Positions 1 through 7,942 of a stretch of 64,000 nucleotides of DNA are shown here, in pieces (within the stretch, counting starts at the first letter, position 1; every line of letters starts with the position of its first letter). The translations under genes and the position numbers were made by a program. The notes below the pieces were generated by a model that was given only the letters and a program-made list of their open reading frames with translations, was not told the origin of the DNA and did not search any database. Origin of the DNA: JBBSBY01 sp038250835 (GTDB taxonomy: Bacteria > Desulfobacterota > Desulfomonilia > Desulfomonilales > Desulfomonilaceae); assembly GCA_038250835.1 (NCBI GenBank), contig JBBSBY010000001.1, positions 124,001-188,000 on the forward strand. The letters are read 5' to 3'.

Positions 1-144
1 GCCAATGTCCCCAATCATAAACAGTAGTATTACGGCGAATGAGACGAGAGTCAGCGGCGCCCCAATTAGTACGGGATAATTGACTTGTGATTTTGAAGTC
101 TCATCTCGGGGCCGTTTACTGAGGATGGTTTCCAGTTCTCGCAT
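1..144 (-). CDS. Partial membrane protein, N-terminal 48 residues
   Basis: An open frame starts with ATG at 144 and runs off the left edge without a stop. The visible part has a charged N-terminus (MRELETILSKRPRDE) followed by one strongly hydrophobic stretch of about 23 residues from about residue 26, so it is probably a membrane-anchored protein. It begins 15 bases after the stop of the diadenylate-cyclase gene on the same strand, which suggests one transcript. The start is backed by a GGAA stretch about 12 bases upstream. I do not recognise the family from this fragment. Confidence 0.5.
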   Translation of the reverse strand, partial: MRELETILSKRPRDETSKSQVNYPVLIGAPLTLVSFAVILLFMIGDIG

Positions 145-159
145 ATATGGCTGCTGTTC

Positions 160-744
160 CTATTCTTCTTTTGTGACTACGGTTACTTGCTCATCCACAT
201 GTTCTTTTACATGATCAAAGCGTCTGATGAATCTGGAAAACAGCCAAAGCTCCGGAATAATTTCAGATACAAGCTCGCCGTCATCAAAAACCCTGACAAC
301 CGAACTCTCGGAGACTACAACACTTACCGCCTTTGTATTCTTTGAGATCGACGCGGCCGCCATATGCCTGGCGCCCAAACCCAGAGGCATTTTTATACCG
401 TCGGATGTGGCGTCCAGATATCTGCAGGCGGAAAGCACAACTCCATCATCAGTAATTATGAAAGCCCCATCCAGTTGAGCTAATTCCTTAATCGTTTCGC
501 GCATGTCGTGATCATGAATATTCTTGCGTTCGTCGGGATAACCAAATAGAGGATCAAGAATCAAATTTTTCGATCGTTTCAGCACCTCGTCCGAATCGGA
601 AACTACAAATAGGGTACCTATTTTTCTACCTTCTCGACCCTCTCGAGCAATTTCCACAGCGAGGATTATCACCTGTTCCAGAACGTCCAGATTGACACCT
701 CGTTTCTCAGAACATACTTCGCAGAAAATTCTGTTTTCAGACAT
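160..744 (-). CDS. Stand-alone DisA_N (diadenylate cyclase) domain protein
   Basis: The protein matches the DisA N-terminal domain, which in known members condenses two ATP into cyclic di-AMP. Visible marks are the DGA motif (about residues 92-94, LDGAFIITDDG) and the second motif GARHMAAASIS (RH at 126-127), where family members usually read RHR. It has no membrane helices and no DisA helix-hairpin-helix domain, so it is a soluble single-domain form. A start at 744 is preferred over the ATG at 750 because the AAAGGGA ribosome site directly abuts the latter. A membrane protein follows 15 bases downstream. Cyclic-di-AMP synthesis is inferred; the RHR-to-RHM change leaves activity uncertain. 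Confidence 0.8.
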   Translation of the reverse strand: MSENRIFCEVCSEKRGVNLDVLEQVIILAVEIAREGREGRKIGTLFVVSDSDEVLKRSKNLILDPLFGYPDERKNIHDHDMRETIKELAQLDGAFIITDDGVVLSACRYLDATSDGIKMPLGLGARHMAAASISKNTKAVSVVVSESSVVRVFDDGELVSEIIPELWLFSRFIRRFDHVKEHVDEQVTVVTKEE

Positions 745-976
745 CGCCATTCCCTTTCTGCAAACAAATTAGTTGGATGGACATTATTGAACCTAGGAGT
801 CTCGCAATTCATTCAAAATGATTATATTCTGTAATACCATATCATCTACTAAGGGGTTATAGCTACGAATTAGGCCGCCGCACAGAGTCACAGTTTTGAA
901 AGAGCGTAGTGGTTGAAGTGGGCTTACAGGAAGTCTAATTAAGACCTCAGCAAATATTTAAAGAGGAGGATGACGG

Positions 977-1324
977 ATGCCCGAAGGAAAATTTTTAAAG
1001 AATTTGCCGTTTGCGGAACCGCTTATTGGTTTGGATCTCGTGACTTATCAAACAGGACAAGTCGTTAGTCGCACTTTGGCTCAAACCAAATCTACAAGCC
1101 TTACACTGTTTGCTTTTGACGCAGGTGAAGGATTAAGTTCACATACTGCGGCAGGAGACGCTTTCGTATATATCCTGGAAGGTGAAGCGGACATAACGAT
1201 AGGAAAAAAGGAGACGGTGGTTAAATCAGGGCAGGCTATTGCTATGCCGGCGGGAGTTCCACATTCTCTTCACGCCTCGAAACAGTTTAAAATGCTCCTG
1301 GTAGTAATTAAGGAGTCCGAATAG
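977..1324 (+). CDS. Small cupin-domain protein
   Basis: A 115-residue single cupin barrel. The first cupin motif is represented by the stretch around SSHTAAGDAFVYILEGEADI (about 55-75) and the second by MPAGVPHSLHA (about 96-106), which contains the usual PxxxPH turn. Such proteins bind a metal through His/Glu residues and act as small sensors or enzymes; the substrate cannot be told here. The ATG follows an AGAGGAGGA ribosome site. It is divergent from the diadenylate-cyclase gene, with about 230 bases between them that must hold both promoters, and it is followed 35 bases later by the exonuclease gene. Confidence 0.8.
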   Translation: MPEGKFLKNLPFAEPLIGLDLVTYQTGQVVSRTLAQTKSTSLTLFAFDAGEGLSSHTAAGDAFVYILEGEADITIGKKETVVKSGQAIAMPAGVPHSLHASKQFKMLLVVIKESE

Positions 1325-1359
1325 GCTTCGCTGTTGGGAGCCGCCACGAAGATTGAGTT

Positions 1360-2190
1360 ATGCTACGTAATACATTTTGTCATATACCCGGAATTAAACT
1401 AAAATCTGAACAGAAGCTTTGGTCGAGCGGCATTCGTGATTGGGATGACGCTCTTACTAAAGCTGAACTCTTGCCCCGCGTCAACAAAACATTCTTAGCC
1501 GGCGGGATCACCGAATCAAAAAAACAATTGGAACTTGGGTCAGCCGAGTACTTCTCGAGACTTTTACCGATGACTGAAACTTGGCGATTGTACGCCGACT
1601 TTATAGATTCCACTGCTTTCCTCGATATAGAAACCAGTGGTGGACGTGACGACAATTACATCACCGCCATCTCTCTTTACGACGGCGTCAATCTTGCCTC
1701 GTATGTTCAGGGTGATAATCTCGATCAATTTGTCGATGATATATTCAACTATAATTTGCTGGTTACCTACAATGGTAAATGTTTCGACATTCCGTTCATA
1801 GAGCAATATTTCAATATCCGATTGACTCAAGGTCATATAGATCTTCGGCACGTGCTGCACAGCTTGGGCTTGAAAGGTGGCTTGAAAGGCTGTGAACGGA
1901 CTCTTGGCATTGACCGACGGGAACTCTCGGGTATGAACGGCTATCTGGCGATTCTCCTTTGGAACGATTACGCTTACAATGGTAACGATAAAGCTCTTGA
2001 GACTCTCCTCGCCTATAATGTGTTGGACACGGTAAATTTGGAAATTCTCATGGTTCACGCCTACAATAGAAAACTTGCCTCTACCCCATTCTTGGATTCT
2101 CACCAATTAAAGTTGCCGGATGCTCCCATCAATCCTTTTCTGCCCGATATGGACACCGTATACAGAATCATGCGCCAATATGGCCTCTGA
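1360..2190 (+). CDS. DEDDy 3'-5' exonuclease domain protein (YprB-like)
   Basis: A ribonuclease-H-fold exonuclease. The acidic motifs of the DEDDy class are visible: FLDIET (Asp89, Glu91), NGKCFDIPF (Asp143) and AYNVLD (Tyr219, Asp223). The first 80 residues look like the N-terminal region of the YprB family; no C-terminal TPR region is present, so this is a short version of about 276 residues. It probably acts in the cytoplasm on single-stranded nucleic acid ends, but the substrate is unknown. It lies 35 bases after the cupin gene and is probably co-transcribed with it. The ribosome site is weak (GAAGATTG). Confidence 0.8.
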   Translation: MLRNTFCHIPGIKLKSEQKLWSSGIRDWDDALTKAELLPRVNKTFLAGGITESKKQLELGSAEYFSRLLPMTETWRLYADFIDSTAFLDIETSGGRDDNYITAISLYDGVNLASYVQGDNLDQFVDDIFNYNLLVTYNGKCFDIPFIEQYFNIRLTQGHIDLRHVLHSLGLKGGLKGCERTLGIDRRELSGMNGYLAILLWNDYAYNGNDKALETLLAYNVLDTVNLEILMVHAYNRKLASTPFLDSHQLKLPDAPINPFLPDMDTVYRIMRQYGL

Positions 2191-2322
2191 AAAGCTGACA
2201 AAAAATACTGATGCTGCTAAACTGAATGATATGTTGTTGATAAAGATTGAATGCGCCATGTAATGGACGTTGCACATTACCGGACTGCTCCATTGCGACG
2301 TGTTTTTGGTGGAGGTTTGTAT

Positions 2323-2790
2323 ATGTCTGACGAGCGACAAAAAGCAACGGAAACTTTGGCAAGACTGACGGCGCGACCTCCGGATATTATGGCTGACGAT
2401 AGAGTTTTCCTTGCATGGCAGCGTAGCCATATGGCCAATGAAAGAACGTTTTTGGCATGGGCTCGTACAAGTATTTCGCTTCTGGCTTTTGGTTTTGTTA
2501 TTGAACGATTCGATCTATTCATGAGGCATATACTTCAATTGAGCGAAAGTTCGCATGTTTTAAGTCCCTCAAGACACATCATGTTTCTAAGCTTATTCTC
2601 ATTTTTCCTGGCGGGGTTCTCAATTCTGTTCTCCGGGTTGCGGTTTGTGGCTGTCCGAAGACATATTAATCGAGGCGAAGCGGTTTTTTCCATTGTCCCG
2701 GATATACTTGTTATAATTTCGGTGGTTGTAATCATTGTCATCACAATAATGTTATCCGTGCCTAGAATATTTAGTATAGATGGAATGTAA
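2323..2790 (+). CDS. DUF202 (YidH-like) membrane protein
   Basis: The signature MANERTFLAWARTSISLLAF identifies the DUF202/YidH family of small integral membrane proteins of unknown function. Three hydrophobic segments follow: one after the signature, one around FLSLFSFFLAGFSILF, and one at the C-terminus (DILVIISVVVIIVITIML). A longer frame opens at 2251, but ATG 2323 has a proper GGTGGAGG site eight bases upstream, giving 155 residues. A preceding copy-like phrase (DRVFLAWQRSHMANERTFLAW) makes the N-terminus look partly duplicated. It sits alone after the exonuclease gene. Confidence 0.8.
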   Translation: MSDERQKATETLARLTARPPDIMADDRVFLAWQRSHMANERTFLAWARTSISLLAFGFVIERFDLFMRHILQLSESSHVLSPSRHIMFLSLFSFFLAGFSILFSGLRFVAVRRHINRGEAVFSIVPDILVIISVVVIIVITIMLSVPRIFSIDGM

Positions 2791-2873
2791 CAGTTTGGGA
2801 ATATGAATTTAGTTGACTAGTTTAGATTAATTGGTTAAGGTCGATCAAATCACTACAATCAGGAGAAACAAAT

Positions 2874-3227
2874 ATGCCAAAACTTGTGGTATTCGTATGC
2901 TTTTTGGCTCTTTGCTTTGCCGCCTCTTCGGTAAATCACAGCTTTGCCAAAAGCTTTGACGGCGACCAGGGCGTTCAGAAGCTGAAAGCGAATGACGGCC
3001 TGGCTGGTATTCTTAAAACGGCTTATAAAAAGAGCCCCAGCGAAACGAAAATAACTTCCGGCAAGAGCAAATCTAAAAAAGGTTTTGCAACTAAAAAGAG
3101 CAAGTCGTCAAAACATGCGTTTGCCTCAAAGAAAGCCAAGAAGAGCTCTAAAAATATTAAGCGCAAGACTTACAAAAATAAGTCCCATAAGTCCAAAACC
3201 GCCAGGTCATCCATAAAAAAATCGTAA
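2874..3227 (+). CDS. Exported lysine-rich basic protein
   Basis: The first 25 residues form a clear signal peptide (hydrophobic VVFVCFLALCFAAS, probable cut after HSFA). The mature part of about 90 residues is strongly basic: after about residue 55 it is built of Lys/Ser runs with short KSKKG and KKAKK phrases. No domain is recognised. The composition would suit binding to polyanions such as DNA, polyphosphate or cell-wall polymers, which is inference. A good AGGAG site precedes the ATG. It faces phoU tail to tail. Confidence 0.65.
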   Translation: MPKLVVFVCFLALCFAASSVNHSFAKSFDGDQGVQKLKANDGLAGILKTAYKKSPSETKITSGKSKSKKGFATKKSKSSKHAFASKKAKKSSKNIKRKTYKNKSHKSKTARSSIKKS

Positions 3228-3291
3228 AGCTTCAGAATAATTTTCGCCGGAGGTGGACGTCGACTCATTCAGACTTCCACCCCTAAGCGAA

Positions 3292-4044
3292 TCAAAATGT
3301 ATCTCCCTGCTTTTTCCTGAATTCAGGCGCCGCAATGTTTCCATTATTTGTGGATTCTTCCCACAACTCGGGCTGTGTCTTTGAACCATGCCTGACAATC
3401 TCACCCGTAACCATGTAGATTACTTCTTCGGCTATATTGGTAGCCAAGTCCGAGATACGCTCCAAGTGTCTTGATACAAGGAATAAATGCGTTAATGAGG
3501 ATATACGTTCCGGTTCTTCTTTGGCTTTTTGTTCAAAATGACGATGCAGCTTATGTTTCATTCTATCCACATCATCATCTTCCGATAAAACCTGATAAGC
3601 GCCTTCAACATTCATGTTAACAAAGGAATCAAGACTTTTCTTCAACATACCCTCCGCCTTAAGCGCCATGACGAAGTAATCTTTAGGGATGTCGATTCTC
3701 GAGTCACTGGTCAACTGAATGACCGTTTCCGCAATGTTCACGGCTAAATCAGCGGCGCGTTCAAGGTCCTTGTTGATCTTTAAGACGGCAATTATGTGGC
3801 GAAGGTCAACCGCCACAGGTTGGTGTAGCGCCAGAATCTCTAAACACTCTTCTTCAAGGTCTACTTCATTACGATCAATTTCCATATCATCATCAATAAC
3901 TTTGGCCGCCAATTCCGCGTCTCTGCGCTCCATTGCCTTAACTGCGCCCAGCACGCTTTCTTCGACCTGAGTTCCTAATGACAAAAGTCGGCTGTTAAGT
4001 TTTTCTATTTTCCTTCTCAACCGCAACCGCATATTTGTTCTCAT
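3292..4044 (-). CDS. phoU: Phosphate signalling protein PhoU
   Basis: A 250-residue protein with the PhoU double helical-bundle pattern. Conserved stretches include LALHQPVAVDLRHIIAVLKINKDLERAADLAVNIAE (first bundle) and the partner HLFLVSRHLERISDLATNIAEEVIYMV (second bundle), which carry the metal-binding acidic motifs. In known systems PhoU links the Pst phosphate transporter to the PhoR kinase and represses phosphate uptake. No pst or phoBR gene is next to it here, so this is an isolated copy. GAGAGGA precedes the ATG. The C-terminal 25 residues are a low-complexity tail rich in Asn/Glu. Confidence 0.92.
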   Translation of the reverse strand: MRTNMRLRLRRKIEKLNSRLLSLGTQVEESVLGAVKAMERRDAELAAKVIDDDMEIDRNEVDLEEECLEILALHQPVAVDLRHIIAVLKINKDLERAADLAVNIAETVIQLTSDSRIDIPKDYFVMALKAEGMLKKSLDSFVNMNVEGAYQVLSEDDDVDRMKHKLHRHFEQKAKEEPERISSLTHLFLVSRHLERISDLATNIAEEVIYMVTGEIVRHGSKTQPELWEESTNNGNIAAPEFRKKQGDTF

Positions 4045-4193
4045 AAGTTCCTCTCATGAATTGGCCTCGCAGAGCCGGAAACGGTTATCGGCTAATGCGC
4101 AGATTACCCATCAATGTTTCTAAAGAATATTAGTATTCAGTATCATATAAATACCTAATGTATTTTTCGTCTATAGCATCTCGACTAGAAATT

Positions 4194-4874
4194 TTATTTA
4201 GGAGCGCCGACGGATGGAGTCTTTCCCGCCCCTCTTTCCTTCAGCAACGTCTCAATCTCAGTGTGCCCGCTTTTCTTGGCCAAAGTGAGAGCGGTATCTC
4301 CACTGTTATCGGTCGCGTTTACTTCAGCGCCTTTAATCAACAGCAACTCAACCATAGCTTTATTGCCTTCGACAGATGCTACCATAAGGGGCGACGCGCC
4401 GTTTCTCAACTCTTTTTGATTTATATTCGCGCCGTTTTCGAGCAACAATTTGACTATTTCCTGCCAATCTTCGTAAACCGCGCCGAGTAACGCAGTGACA
4501 CCATCACTGTTGGCGGCGTTTACGTCCGCTCCCTTTTCTATGAGCAACTTTACGATGTCGAGTTTGCCGGCAAAGGCCGCTTCGATAATAGCGCTGTTGC
4601 CGTCTTCGTTCTTAAGACTCGGCGCGGCCCCTTTCTCGAGCAACAGGCTGACTGCGTCAATATGCCCCTCTGAAGAAGCTACAATTAGAGGAGTAAAGCC
4701 GTCGATATCTTTAGCGTTTGGATTTGCCCCTTTGGATAAAAGCTCCTTAATTTTACCGGTGTCGCCTGCCCACGCGGCTTCAAGAACGTCTTCGTCCAAC
4801 GAAGCGCCGGCGCCGGACCAGGAGACTAGAACCATAGTGACCGTTAGGCAAGAGACAAAGAGAAAGTTACGCAT
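4194..4874 (-). CDS. Exported ankyrin-repeat protein
   Basis: Starting at ATG 4874, which has TGGAGGA nine bases upstream, the protein is 226 residues with a signal peptide (FLFVSCLTVTMVLVSW, cut near GAGA). About six ankyrin repeats follow, each with the DGxTPLIxAxxxGHxxxVxLLLxKGAxxN pattern, from residue 30 to the end. Periplasmic ankyrin proteins usually act as protein-binding scaffolds, sometimes with catalases or proteases; no partner is next door. A longer frame up to 4967 would bury the signal peptide and is rejected. It is one of three ankyrin genes in the window. Confidence 0.85.
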   Translation of the reverse strand: MRNFLFVSCLTVTMVLVSWSGAGASLDEDVLEAAWAGDTGKIKELLSKGANPNAKDIDGFTPLIVASSEGHIDAVSLLLEKGAAPSLKNEDGNSAIIEAAFAGKLDIVKLLIEKGADVNAANSDGVTALLGAVYEDWQEIVKLLLENGANINQKELRNGASPLMVASVEGNKAMVELLLIKGAEVNATDNSGDTALTLAKKSGHTEIETLLKERGAGKTPSVGAPK

Positions 4875-5245
4875 CGTAATCCTCCATGCGATTCGAAGCT
4901 CAGAATTTCTGAACAACTTTTGAGATAACTGAGGCACAGGTGTAAAGCAAGAGTCTTTTTTTGACATATGCCGTCCCTTTGAGGAATTTTCACAATAAAA
5001 CTAAATTGGAAATCTCCCATATGCAGGTAAAGAATCTTGACTATACCTATATAAAATAATCTAACTAATCCAAGTATTCCAGCTATAACAGGTGCGCTCC
5101 CTGAAGAAAGGAGGGTGATTGTAGATACAATCGGAACCAAAGTTTGAGCTAACGTAAACTTTTACGGTGATCAGAAAAGAGTATTTAAAGCAATCGGCAA
5201 GAACCGGTTGCTTTTACTTTGGCGAAAGCAGTTTGTATCTGCCGA
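4875..5245. other. Intergenic stretch without a gene
   Basis: About 370 bases between two minus-strand genes. An open frame runs through part of it on the minus strand (up to 5140), but it would need a TTG start and the residues look random. A GGAGGGTG ribosome-site-like string at 5109 leads only to an 11-codon frame. I see no RNA gene or clear terminator. Confidence 0.5.
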
Positions 5246-5707
5246 CTACTCCTTAATGGCCCTACCCTGTGTGATAAATGAAACCCCCAAACCTGATCTT
5301 GCCGTGACCATTATGGCCTGAATTATAGGAGCGTTCACATCTTTTTCCGCTTTCCACTTGACGATAAATTTAGCTCCGGAGCCACCGCTACTGTCGAGTT
5401 CAGCAACAATGAAATGAACTGACGACAAAGGTCCTATTGGGAAAGCTTTGTCAATATGACTACGTATAAACTTCCCTTCCGAGTTAAAATAATCAACCTT
5501 TAAGATTGTAATCGGTTGCTTCAGATCAGTATTGCGCACACTTAAGGTTGCGGTGAGTTCCAACTCTCTACTTCTGGGCCCGGAAAAGACGTTGGAATAT
5601 ACCGGCACATATACCGTCTCTCCAGAGGAGATTTCCTGAGCCTGGACCAACGACGCTCCTACGAGAATAACGGTCAAAGAAATTATAATTCGGCTCAATA
5701 TCTTCAT
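5246..5707 (-). CDS. DUF3124 exported protein
   Basis: From ATG 5707, which follows AAAGGAG, the protein is 153 residues with a signal peptide (IIISLTVILVGASLVQA). The mature part matches DUF3124: YVPVYSNVFSGPRSRELELTATLSVRNTD, then ITILKVDYFNSEGKF, SSGGSGAKFIVKW and a C-terminal GVSFITQGRAI. The family is of unknown function, probably a beta-sandwich in the cell envelope. A longer frame up to 5884 overlaps the divergent cytochrome remnant and is not supported. Start and signal peptide agree well. Confidence 0.85.
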   Translation of the reverse strand: MKILSRIIISLTVILVGASLVQAQEISSGETVYVPVYSNVFSGPRSRELELTATLSVRNTDLKQPITILKVDYFNSEGKFIRSHIDKAFPIGPLSSVHFIVAELDSSGGSGAKFIVKWKAEKDVNAPIIQAIMVTARSGLGVSFITQGRAIKE

Positions 5708-5843
5708 TCTAGACTCCTTTAGCTCTTGGACTGCGCCCCGGCGAGACAATTTGTTTAACATATCCATTGCCCGCGTATCGACCTTGACGCCAACCACAGA
5801 GTCAAGGACAATGAATCTAAATATAATTGATTGGGGAGGATAT

Positions 5844-6078
5844 ATGAAGAGGCTAATTAGTGCGCTCTTAGTTGTTACAGCCACGCTTGTAGTGTCGACC
5901 CCTCAAGTTTACTCCACGCCTCCCGATTGCGAAAAGTGCCATATCGAGATCACGCCGAAACAGGTTGCCGATTTCAACCGAGGCAAAATGGCTGAAACTA
6001 TGACTTGCGCGGGCTATCACGGCGACGCCCACAATAGCAAGGATGATGTTTCCAAAGCCCTGTTACCCACCGGAGTTT
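5844..6078 (+). pseudogene. Truncated multihaem cytochrome c (hydroxylamine-oxidoreductase-like) remnant
   Basis: A GGGGAGGA site precedes ATG 5844 and a signal peptide (LISALLVVTATLVVSTPQVYS). The next 50 residues look like the start of a multihaem cytochrome of the hydroxylamine oxidoreductase type: haem motif CEKCH, then GKMAETMTCAGYHGDAH where a second CxxCH (CAGCHG) would be expected. One G-to-A change explains Cys to Tyr. After LLPTG the similarity ends at about 6078, exactly where the convergent HATPase-GNAT gene begins its stop; the remaining open frame to 6236 is antisense to that gene. I read this as a 5' fragment left after deletion or insertion. Confidence 0.65.
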
Positions 6079-7560
6079 TCACAATTTCTGGTTTGGATCT
6101 TGTTTTCTTACGTATTCAATTATTTCAGCCGTCCAATCTGAATATGTTTCCATTTTCGAGTAATCAAGCTTTACATGATTTAGATACTGCATGGTTAATG
6201 CGGCGTCGTCCTCACCGCCCGGCAACATCCCTGTGAAAAAGAATCCAATCTCCTCCAACTTTGGAACCAGACTATAAACGCAAGGCTTAGTCATATTCAA
6301 AGTTAGAGCTATGACTTCAAATTTCCTGAAGAGTAACTTTTCCAAACTTTGCTTAATTTTCTCCAGGAGATCGTAACCATACTGTACGATTTCAATTTTG
6401 GCGAAACCCTCAGGCATGAAAGCCGTTGTAGTTACCAGCAAAATAGTATGCTCCTTAACTTTGGACTCGGGTGGAGTCTCAGGCGGGACGTCGGCGCCAA
6501 GCTCTGAATAAATTTTTCGTACTATGTCCCGATGCCTATCCGGCGGGAATATTTTTGATAGTCTCGGCTTTAGAATGTATTGATATTCAACGACAAAACT
6601 TTCACGTTGTGGTAAACTTTCATTTATGTTTCTGAAAATTGTGCTCATAGACGCATAGGCCAAAACTGTTCCGCAGCATTTGAAACCCATTTTGTCTGAA
6701 ACTTTTTGAGAAAATGAGTGAGCCGTGACTGCTCGTACGTAGACTCCCAGGATTCCACGGTTTCGGCAGTAGTTTAGAAGAAACTCGGTCATTTTCCGTA
6801 GGCAGCCTTTCCCTCTTAGTTCCGGTCTGACGACGGCTTGGCCTATTTCGCATACCTGAGGGCGTCCATGGCAACCAAATATCGCCGAATGCCCGGCGAT
6901 TTCACCCTTATCCGTCACAGCTACGACTGAGATAATTCGACCGTTACTGTTTAATGCGCTTAGGCGCTGGGGATAATACATATTTTCATTTGGATACGAA
7001 TAGCCATAGGTTCTGTAGGCGATGCCGGCAACTTCGATTGCGTCGGCCGGCTTGAGAAATCTTACTGTGAATGAAACGGGTTTAGTATTGATGGATATAG
7101 CAGGCGCCGAAGCTTTGAGCTCGCAAGCTTGGAAATAATCGGTGACCGATTTATCGGCCAAATATTTGATTAAATGAATTTCCTGACCGTCAGGTCCAAG
7201 GTTTACGACGCTCACTTCGTCGATTGTTCCTCTTATGCAAAGCAAACCTGCTTCCGTCAGATCATGACTGCACTGGGTAATTTCGCTCTGATCCAGGGGT
7301 AACCCCGTTTCTTTGATGATTGTGCGAAATCCGGTGGCCGTCAGATCGCATGAAATCTCTATATTGCCCCACAGCTCCGGGCCGTATGATTGATTCATCA
7401 CTATGGCGCCGGCGTCTGAGACCGAATCCCCGATAGAATCGGCAAGAGGTTTCGTGATTCCCAAGACCTGTGCTGTTGAGGACACATATTCTTTAATAAC
7501 GTGTAAATATGAAACATCCGTTGGAGTCACCAACTTGGAATATTCACAAGATGCGCTCAT
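6079..7560 (-). CDS. Degenerate RsbW-type HATPase fused to GNAT acetyltransferase
   Basis: Residues 1-145 follow the anti-sigma-factor ATPase (RsbW/SpoIIAB) layout, ending in the typical DEVSVVNLGPDGQEIHLIKYL. In the N-box, where family members carry an Asn binding Mg-ATP, the aligned stretch SDAGAIVMNQSYG has Ile, so nucleotide binding may be lost. Residues 165-325 are a GNAT domain with the acetyl-CoA loop VRPELRGKGCLRK (about 244-256). A further 150 residues look like a second, divergent GNAT half. GAGGGA precedes the ATG. The fusion suggests a sensor-gated acetyltransferase; the target is unknown. Confidence 0.75.
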   Translation of the reverse strand: MSASCEYSKLVTPTDVSYLHVIKEYVSSTAQVLGITKPLADSIGDSVSDAGAIVMNQSYGPELWGNIEISCDLTATGFRTIIKETGLPLDQSEITQCSHDLTEAGLLCIRGTIDEVSVVNLGPDGQEIHLIKYLADKSVTDYFQACELKASAPAISINTKPVSFTVRFLKPADAIEVAGIAYRTYGYSYPNENMYYPQRLSALNSNGRIISVVAVTDKGEIAGHSAIFGCHGRPQVCEIGQAVVRPELRGKGCLRKMTEFLLNYCRNRGILGVYVRAVTAHSFSQKVSDKMGFKCCGTVLAYASMSTIFRNINESLPQRESFVVEYQYILKPRLSKIFPPDRHRDIVRKIYSELGADVPPETPPESKVKEHTILLVTTTAFMPEGFAKIEIVQYGYDLLEKIKQSLEKLLFRKFEVIALTLNMTKPCVYSLVPKLEEIGFFFTGMLPGGEDDAALTMQYLNHVKLDYSKMETYSDWTAEIIEYVRKQDPNQKL

Positions 7561-7725
7561 TTTATTCCCTCAAGATTATTTGAAGCTGCGTATCATGTAT
7601 AAAACTGCATAGCGAAAAGGACCTGTTGGCCAACAATAGTTTTTCGGGCTCCAGTGGGTCATACGATTATAGATTCTCGAAAACAACACGGACATAGTGA
7701 TGATATTCTGATTGGTCCGCTGTGC

Positions 7726-7876
7726 GAGTTACTTAAAGCCATAAAGCTTCGTTATGCGCCCAGAGCTGATCATCGTCATTCCAGCGCAAGCCGGCATCCA
7801 GGAAGATCTGGGTCCCAGCTTTCGCTGGGACGACGAGTCAGCGGTGCTTTATTCGACAGAACTTTCGAGAATCACT
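7726..7876 (+). repeat. Dispersed repeat, copy 1
   Basis: First of three related copies of about 150 bp (others at 15496 and 24100). Shared blocks are TTAAAgCCaTAAAGCTTCGT near the left end, a central pair of hairpins, and a right end TTATTCGACAGAA...TTTCGAGAAATC. The second hairpin here is perfect: GTCCCAGC at 7812-7819, four bases, GCTGGGAC at 7824-7831. The first hairpin (ATTCCAGC/GCTGGAAT type) is damaged in this copy. It fills the 382-base gap between the HATPase-GNAT gene and the hybrid kinase; no gene is seen there. Confidence 0.8.
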
Positions 7877-7942
7877 ATATATCTCATGATCTAGTCCGCA
7901 GCGTTTCTCATTTGTGATAAAGTTTTCCGATGAGGAATAGTA

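Noticed and set aside
4844..5140. 98-codon minus-strand frame
   Set aside because: It needs a TTG start, overlaps the ankyrin signal-peptide region and has no family resemblance.
5844..6236. Full 130-residue protein in the cytochrome frame
   Set aside because: The part after 6078 is antisense to the HATPase-GNAT gene and has no cytochrome features.
7654..7917. 87-codon frame over repeat copy 1
   Set aside because: Same reason as for copy 2, and no ribosome site.
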